A stretch of DNA of 26,087 bases from Firmicutes bacterium CAG:124 (GTDB lineage Bacteria; Bacillota; Clostridia; Oscillospirales; Oscillospiraceae): positions 5,813 through 31,899 of the forward strand of contig HF990616.1 of NCBI GenBank assembly GCA_000432135.1, written 5' to 3'. Shown here piece by piece: positions 21,792 through 26,087 of this stretch. Each line of letters opens with the position of its first letter. Position 1 is the stretch's first letter. A program made the translations under genes and the position numbers. The notes beneath the pieces are model-generated. The model saw nothing but the letters and a program-made list of their open reading frames with translations. It did not search any database and was not told the DNA's origin.

Positions 21792-23218
21792 AGACGATCT
21801 TTGAACAGGGCGCGCCCGGCCATGGCCTGTCGCTGCTTCCCGCGTGCGATGTGCCCGTCGTGACGCTGGCGCCGGCGCGCAAAAAGCCGCTGCGCCTGCC
21901 GCAGGTGAGCGAAAATGAGCTTATCCGGCACTATACCGCGCTGTCGCACCGCGTCCACGGCATGAACGACGGCTTCTATCCGCTGGGTTCGTGCACGATG
22001 AAGTATAATCCCAAGGTCAACGAAGCACTTGCGGCGCTGCCGGGCTTTGCGCGGCTCCATCCGCTCCAGCCGGAGCAGACGGCGCAGGGCGCGCTGGAGC
22101 TGCTGTATGAAACGGGAAAGCTGCTCGGAGAAGTGACCGGCATGGACGCGTTCACGCTCCAGCCCGCCGCAGGCGCGCACGGCGAGTTTACCGGCCTGCT
22201 GCTCATCAAGGCGTATCACCTTGCACGCGGCGATGCGGCCCGGACAGAGATCATCGTCCCGGACTCCGCCCACGGCACGAATCCGGCCTCGTCCGTCATG
22301 GCAGGTTTCCGCGTGGTCAATATCCCGTCCGGCGCAGACGGCTGCGTCGATCTCGCGGCGCTCCGCGCCGCCGTCGGGCCGCAGACGGCGGGACTGATGC
22401 TCACGAACCCCAATACGGTCGGTATTTTCGACAAGAACATCCTCGAAATCACGAAGATCATCCACGATGCGGGCGGTCTGTGCTATTATGACGGCGCGAA
22501 TCTGAACGCCGTCATGGGCGTCGTTCGTCCGGGCGACATGGGCTTTGACTGCATCCACCTGAATCTGCATAAGTCCTTTGCCACGCCGCACGGCGGCGGC
22601 GGGCCGGGTTCCGGCCCCGTTGGCTGCAAGGCGTTCCTCGCGCCGTTCCTGCCCGGCCCCATCCCGGAAAAGACCGAAAGCGGCTTCCGCTTTACGCAGC
22701 CCGCGCAGTCCGTCGGCCGGGTGCGGGATTTCTACGGGAATTTCCTCGTCGTCGTCAAGGCGTTCGCCTATCTGACCATGCTTGGCCGGGAGGGCGTGCA
22801 TGAGGTGGGCCGCAACGCGGTTCTGAACGCGAATTATATGATGGCCGCGCTGCAGGATATCTACGACATGGCCTACCCCGGCCCCTGTATGCACGAGTTC
22901 GTCATGACGCTGGATCGGCTGCACAAGGAAACCGGCGTTTCCGCGCTCGATATCGCCAAGGGGCTGCTTGACAACGGTATTCATCCGCCCACAATGTATT
23001 TCCCACTGATCGTCCACGAGGCGCTCATGGTCGAGCCGACGGAAACGGAATCCAAGGCCACCATGGACGAGGCAATCGAGGTCTTCCGTGCGCTTGCCCG
23101 CCTCGCGCATGAGGACCCCGAAGCGCTCCACACCGCGCCGCACAATACCCCTGTCCGCCGCCTCGACGAGGTGCAGGCGGCAAGAAACCCCGTTCTGCGC
23201 GCCGCGCTTGCGGAATAA
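21788..23218 (+). CDS. gcvPB: Glycine dehydrogenase (decarboxylating) subunit 2
   Basis: The 476-residue beta half of the split P protein, carrying the PLP cofactor. HRVHGMNDGFYPLGSCTMKY near the start, PAAGAHGEFTGLLLIKAYH, DSAHGTNPASSVMAGF and NLHKSFATPHGGGGPGSGP with PLP Lys262 are all present. The end has HPPTMYFPLIVHEALMVEPT and ESKATMDEAIEVF, the usual tail. The four-base overlap with gcvPA should keep the two subunits equal. It is the last gcv gene here; the dihydrolipoamide dehydrogenase must be elsewhere. Confidence 0.97.
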   Translation: MKTIFEQGAPGHGLSLLPACDVPVVTLAPARKKPLRLPQVSENELIRHYTALSHRVHGMNDGFYPLGSCTMKYNPKVNEALAALPGFARLHPLQPEQTAQGALELLYETGKLLGEVTGMDAFTLQPAAGAHGEFTGLLLIKAYHLARGDAARTEIIVPDSAHGTNPASSVMAGFRVVNIPSGADGCVDLAALRAAVGPQTAGLMLTNPNTVGIFDKNILEITKIIHDAGGLCYYDGANLNAVMGVVRPGDMGFDCIHLNLHKSFATPHGGGGPGSGPVGCKAFLAPFLPGPIPEKTESGFRFTQPAQSVGRVRDFYGNFLVVVKAFAYLTMLGREGVHEVGRNAVLNANYMMAALQDIYDMAYPGPCMHEFVMTLDRLHKETGVSALDIAKGLLDNGIHPPTMYFPLIVHEALMVEPTETESKATMDEAIEVFRALARLAHEDPEALHTAPHNTPVRRLDEVQAARNPVLRAALAE

Positions 23219-23696
23219 GAAAAAACGGTCTGCCGCCCGGCTGTGCATCTGCATAGCCGGGCGGTACTGCGCTGTCAGGGGGAGGATAGCGTGCGGTTTA
23301 GCAGGCTGGTCATGCCTCCGGTGGCCCCATCTTTTCCGCTTTGCCGGAAAAGATAGGGGGGAAAAGGGGCGCTGATTACGGTTGGTGCGTGCTGCGGGTG
23401 CAAGTCTGGCAGGCATCCAATTCGTAGTTGCTGCGAACACGCGCAGTCACCCTACGAGCGCTTTGGTACGCGCCGCCTGTTACGGGACGTCGGGGTTGTT
23501 AATAGCTGCGTTGGAATAGCTGCGGTAAATCAGCTCTGCGTTCAAATTTTGCAGGGCAGTACGGATTCGCTGCAGATCCCAAAAGCCGGAGGGGATATGC
23601 TGCAAGGTTCAGCGTGCTCCGGAATTTACGGCATTCGAATCCCCTCGGGCCCTTCGGGTCAGCTCCCGTGCCAGTGCTGTAAAACAAAAAGCAGTG
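23219..23696. other. Structured intergenic region without a recognised gene
   Basis: After gcvPB come an 10-bp hairpin (CCGCCCGGCT 23233-23242 with AGCCGGGCGG 23255-23264, with an A-tract on its left), the dispersed repeat at 23306, and about 320 bases that I cannot assign. These contain a direct repeat (ATAGCTGCG at about 23500 and 23516) and a long-range stem GAGGGGAT (23589-23596) / ATCCCCTC (23639-23646). It resembles no riboswitch, tRNA or coding family that I know. Confidence 0.5.
23306..23374. repeat. Dispersed repeat, copy A
   Basis: About 69 bp shared with 26007-26075: CTGGTCA.GCCTCCGG.GGCCCC, then a palindrome TCTTTTCCG...CCGGAAAAGA, then GAAAAGGGGCGCT. The two copies differ at only a few positions, and paired changes (GAT/ATC region against GAA/TTC) keep the stem. 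Confidence 0.8.
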
Positions 23697-23725
23697 TTGA
23701 CAAATGCAGATGCATATTATAAAAT
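23697..23725 (+). promoter_or_regulatory. Sigma-A promoter of the PadR-flavodoxin operon
   Basis: A perfect -35 TTGACA (23697-23702), 17 bp, and TAAAAT (23720-23725), 38 bp before the PadR start. ATATT (23714) and AATAT (about 23729) face each other across the -10 and could be part of an autoregulatory PadR operator. Confidence 0.75.
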
Positions 23726-23763
23726 TGGAATATAGAATAATTAGATGATAAAGGAGGGCCGCA

Positions 23764-24309
23764 ATGGGATTACAGCATGGGATCCTTGGATTTTTGAATT
23801 ATGGCCCGTGCAGCGGGTATGAGCTGACAAAGGCGTTTCATTCCTCCGTGCAGTTTTTCTGGCCTGCGCAGACCAGCCAGATCTATCTGACGCTGGGCAA
23901 GCTGGAGGATGCCGGGCTTGTCACGCATGAGACGGTCATTCAAAACGGGAAGCCGAATAAAAACGTCTATTCCATCCTGCCCGCCGGACGCGCGGAGCTG
24001 CAGCGCTGGCTGTCGGAGCAGGGAAAGACGGCAGACGGCTATAAGAGCGAATTTCTGATGAAGGTCTTCTTTGCTGAAAATCTCCCGCCGCAGCAGGCAA
24101 TCACAATGCTGCGCGCCTATGCGGACGGCTGCCGCGCGTGGCTGCGGAGCATGGACAGCGTACCGCAGAGCATTGAGGATTACGGCAAGCTGACCGACGC
24201 CAGCGCGCCTGTATATTGGGCCTTTACGGCGCAGTTCGGCAGAAATTATGCGCAGATGTGCATCGCCTGGGCCGAGGACTGCATCAAACGGCTGGAGGAA
24301 ATGGTATGA
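23764..24309 (+). CDS. PadR-family transcriptional regulator
   Basis: A 181-residue PadR-type repressor. The N-terminal winged helix is clear: HGILGFLNYGPCSGYELTKA, FWPAQTSQIYLTLGKLEDAG and LVTHETVIQNGKPNKNVYSI, followed by the LPAGRAELQRWL wing end. The C-terminal part (FLMKVFFAENLPPQQAITML onward) is the helical dimerisation region of the longer, Vir-type PadR class. The ATG at 23764 has AAGGAGGG upstream. Its stop overlaps the next start in ATGA, so the regulator and its oxidoreductase neighbour are coupled; autoregulation and response to an aromatic or redox-active ligand are the usual pattern for such pairs. Confidence 0.93.
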   Translation: MGLQHGILGFLNYGPCSGYELTKAFHSSVQFFWPAQTSQIYLTLGKLEDAGLVTHETVIQNGKPNKNVYSILPAGRAELQRWLSEQGKTADGYKSEFLMKVFFAENLPPQQAITMLRAYADGCRAWLRSMDSVPQSIEDYGKLTDASAPVYWAFTAQFGRNYAQMCIAWAEDCIKRLEEMV

Positions 24310-25934
24310 GAGTTCTGGTTCTGAACGGAAGTCCCAAGGGGGACAAAAGCAATACATACCGGCTCACAAGCGCGTTTCTGGACGGCCTGCGGCAGACGCA
24401 GCCGGTGGAGGCCGAGACCATCGAGGTCGGAAAGCTGCATCTGCTGCCGTGCCGCGGCTGCTTCGCCTGCTGGAGCAAAACGCCGGGCAAGTGCGTATTG
24501 CAGGACGATATGGCCGGTGTGATCGGGAAAATTCTTGCCGCCGACGTGCTGATCTGGAGCTTTCCGCTCTATTATTTCAGCATTCCAGGCCAGCTCAAGC
24601 TGCTCATCGACCGGCAGCTGCCGATGTCGCTGCCGTTTATGACCGACACGGACTCCGGCGGCCACCCGAGCCGGTACGACCGCTCCGGCCAGCGGCAGGT
24701 CGTGATCTCGACCTGCGGCTTCTATACCGCCGAGGGCAATTATGACGCGGTGGACGCGCAGGTTTCCCGGCTTTGCGGCAAGGATGGCTATACGTCCGTC
24801 TACTGCGGACAGGGCGAGCTGTTCCGCGTCCCGGCGCTGCGCCAGCGCACGGATGCGTATCTTGAGCTGGTCAAACAGGCGGGCGCGGAGTTTGCGCGCG
24901 GCGCGATCCTGCCGGAAACGGCCCGCGCCTTGCGCCAGCCGCTGTTCCCGCGCGCGGTATTTGAGCAGATGGCGGACGCCAGCTGGGGCGTCAGTCGGGA
25001 GGATACTGCCGCGGCAAAGACCCCGGAGGCCGGGAGGCTGTCTCCGGCGCAGGCCTTTACGCGGCAGATGGCCGCGCTCTATGACCCATCGACATGGGAC
25101 GGGAGGGACCGTGTTCTGGAATTTTTCTATACGGACACCGGCGAAACCTGCCAGATCGTGCTCGGAAAGGACGGCCAGCGCGTGCTGCAATCGGACTTCC
25201 TGCCCTGCACGACGCGCATCGAAACGCCGCTTTCCGTCTGGCAAAAAATCGGCAGCGGGGAGCTTGACGGCAAGCAGGCGATGATGGAGCACCAGTACCG
25301 CGTGACCGGCGACTTTTCGGTCATGCTCCATTGGGACGAGATCTTCGGCCTTGGAGCCGCCGCGCCGCAGCCGTCCGCCGAGCCCCGGAAGAAGACGAAC
25401 ATGACGCTCATGCTGCTGCCGTGGATGGCGATCTGGATCGCGCTGTCTATCCACGCGCAGATCGGCGCGTGTATCGGCCTCGCGGTCTGTGCGCTGCTGC
25501 CGTTCGCGTTTCTGAACTACCGCATGACGGTTTTCGAGCCGTGTTCGATTCTGGCGGTCGGCACGATCTGCGTGCTGACGCTTCTGGACGCGCTGCCGCT
25601 CACGCTGCTGCTGCCCGCGTCGTATCTTCTGTTCGGCCTGATGTGGGGCGTAACAGTCTTTCTGCCCATGCCGTTGACGGCGTATTATTCCATGAACGGC
25701 TACGGCGGCGAGACAGCGCTTCAAAATCCGCTGTTCATGCACACGAACCGCATTCTGACGGCCTGCTGGGCGGTTCTGTATCTGCTCACGCCGGTCTGGA
25801 CGTGGTATCTGCTGCAAACGCCCGTTTCATACCTGACCGGCGCGGTCAACTCCGCCCTGCCCATGCTCCTCGGCGCGTTCACAGCCTGGTTCCAGCGCTG
25901 GTACCCGGCGCATTACGCCGCAAGCAAAAAATAA
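24306..25934 (+). CDS. Flavodoxin/NADPH-FMN reductase - SCP2-like - membrane domain fusion
   Basis: A 542-residue protein with three parts. Residues 1 to about 200 form a flavodoxin-like NAD(P)H:FMN reductase: VLVLNGSPKGDKSNTYRLT, four cysteines at 49, 52, 55 and 63 (CRGCFACWSKTPGKC), and SFPLYYFSIPGQLKLLIDR. About 270-345 resembles an SCP2 sterol-carrier domain (TCQIVLGKDGQRV, then ETPLSVWQKIGSGELDGKQA and YRVTGDFSVML). About 363-530 holds roughly six hydrophobic helices. A soluble flavin reductase tied to a lipid-binding domain and a membrane anchor suggests reduction of a lipid-soluble substrate such as a quinone or sterol-like compound; this is inference. The start ATG at 24306 overlaps the PadR stop by four bases. 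The longer frame from 24216 lies inside PadR. Confidence 0.85.
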   Translation: MRVLVLNGSPKGDKSNTYRLTSAFLDGLRQTQPVEAETIEVGKLHLLPCRGCFACWSKTPGKCVLQDDMAGVIGKILAADVLIWSFPLYYFSIPGQLKLLIDRQLPMSLPFMTDTDSGGHPSRYDRSGQRQVVISTCGFYTAEGNYDAVDAQVSRLCGKDGYTSVYCGQGELFRVPALRQRTDAYLELVKQAGAEFARGAILPETARALRQPLFPRAVFEQMADASWGVSREDTAAAKTPEAGRLSPAQAFTRQMAALYDPSTWDGRDRVLEFFYTDTGETCQIVLGKDGQRVLQSDFLPCTTRIETPLSVWQKIGSGELDGKQAMMEHQYRVTGDFSVMLHWDEIFGLGAAAPQPSAEPRKKTNMTLMLLPWMAIWIALSIHAQIGACIGLAVCALLPFAFLNYRMTVFEPCSILAVGTICVLTLLDALPLTLLLPASYLLFGLMWGVTVFLPMPLTAYYSMNGYGGETALQNPLFMHTNRILTACWAVLYLLTPVWTWYLLQTPVSYLTGAVNSALPMLLGAFTAWFQRWYPAHYAASKK

Positions 25935-25949
25935 TGACACCCATGCAGT

Positions 25950-25992
25950 CCCCCTGTTATGCCGATCGAAGCGCATGACAGGGGGGCTTTTC
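25950..25992 (+). terminator. Rho-independent terminator after the flavodoxin fusion gene
   Basis: CCCCCTGT (25950-25957) pairs with ACAGGGGG (25978-25985), with inner ATGC/GCAT-like pairing, followed by a short TTTT tract. Confidence 0.7.
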
Positions 25993-26006
25993 TGCATGGT
26001 CGGGAG

Positions 26007-26075
26007 CTGGTCAAGCCTCCGGCGGCCCCTTCTTTTCCGCCTTGCCGGAAAAGAAGGGGGAGAAAAGGGGCGCTT
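26007..26075. repeat. Dispersed repeat, copy B
   Basis: Second copy of the repeat at 23306-23374, in the same orientation, placed just after the terminator of the flavodoxin gene. The pair brackets the PadR-flavodoxin operon. Confidence 0.8.
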
Positions 26076-26087
26076 GGACGCGTTTGG

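Noticed and set aside
21596..23440. A 614-codon open frame antisense to gcvPA/gcvPB
   Set aside because: Both sense genes are certain; the antisense reading is Arg/His-rich noise with no family match.
23625..23665. A TTCGAATC motif resembling the T-loop of a tRNA or an ssrA attachment repeat
   Set aside because: The flanking bases cannot form a T-stem or acceptor stem, and the match to the ssrA 3' end breaks after about eight bases.
24246..25817. A 523-codon minus-strand frame opposite the flavodoxin fusion
   Set aside because: It has extreme Arg/Gln composition and no motif; the sense protein has three recognisable parts.

Overview
This GC-rich window, with tightly packed operons and strong AGGAGG-type ribosome binding sites, reads like the chromosome of a gut Clostridia member, probably Oscillospiraceae/Ruminococcaceae-like. 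The evidence is smpB next to ssrA, a tandem glycine riboswitch in front of a gcv operon with split gcvPA/gcvPB, an RbsABC-type sugar cassette, and families of small inverted-repeat elements. This taxonomic call is inference; no marker gene was searched.

Layout. (1) 1-2291: promoter, smpB, a cyclophilin-type peptidyl-prolyl isomerase, a short-chain dehydrogenase and the tmRNA gene with its terminator. (2) 2292-3172: a gene-poor scar downstream of ssrA, with hairpins, three AATCGTTAAA repeats at an exact 20-bp period, coding scraps and three minus-strand terminators. (3) 3173-11465, minus strand: an operon for an unidentified sugar or polyol: lipoprotein binding protein, ABC ATPase, permease, zinc dehydrogenase, 2-hydroxyacid dehydrogenase, FGGY kinase and a class II aldolase. 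The aldolase is broken by a 31-bp tandem duplication. A DeoR-family regulator (11764-12582) is divergent, and the intergenic region has TTTCGTT boxes in and around a good sigma-A promoter. (4) 12583-13640: a decayed mobile-element zone with an HTH/integrase chimera, an excisionase-like gene whose N-terminus comes from a 164-bp MITE, the last codons of an AraC regulator and a DUF5131 fragment. (5) 13760-23218: glycine riboswitch, a MetV-like protein, a fused GcvT-SHMT protein, a cysteine-rich small protein, a NifX-like protein, a CyuA-type Fe-S serine/cysteine lyase, gcvH, gcvPA and gcvPB. (6) 23219-26087: structured intergenic DNA, a PadR regulator and a flavodoxin-SCP2-membrane fusion, bracketed by two copies of a dispersed repeat.

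How the parts fit. Region 5 holds most of a route from glycine to pyruvate. GcvP, GcvH and GcvT cleave glycine to CO2, NH3 and methylene-THF. The fused SHMT-like domain could condense methylene-THF with a second glycine to give serine, and the CyuA-like lyase could deaminate serine to pyruvate. No lipoamide dehydrogenase (L protein) is in the window. The strongest novelty candidates are the GcvT-SHMT fusion with its divergent SHMT half, the 19-cysteine repeat protein inside this locus, the flavodoxin-SCP2-membrane fusion, and the duplication that inactivates the aldolase.
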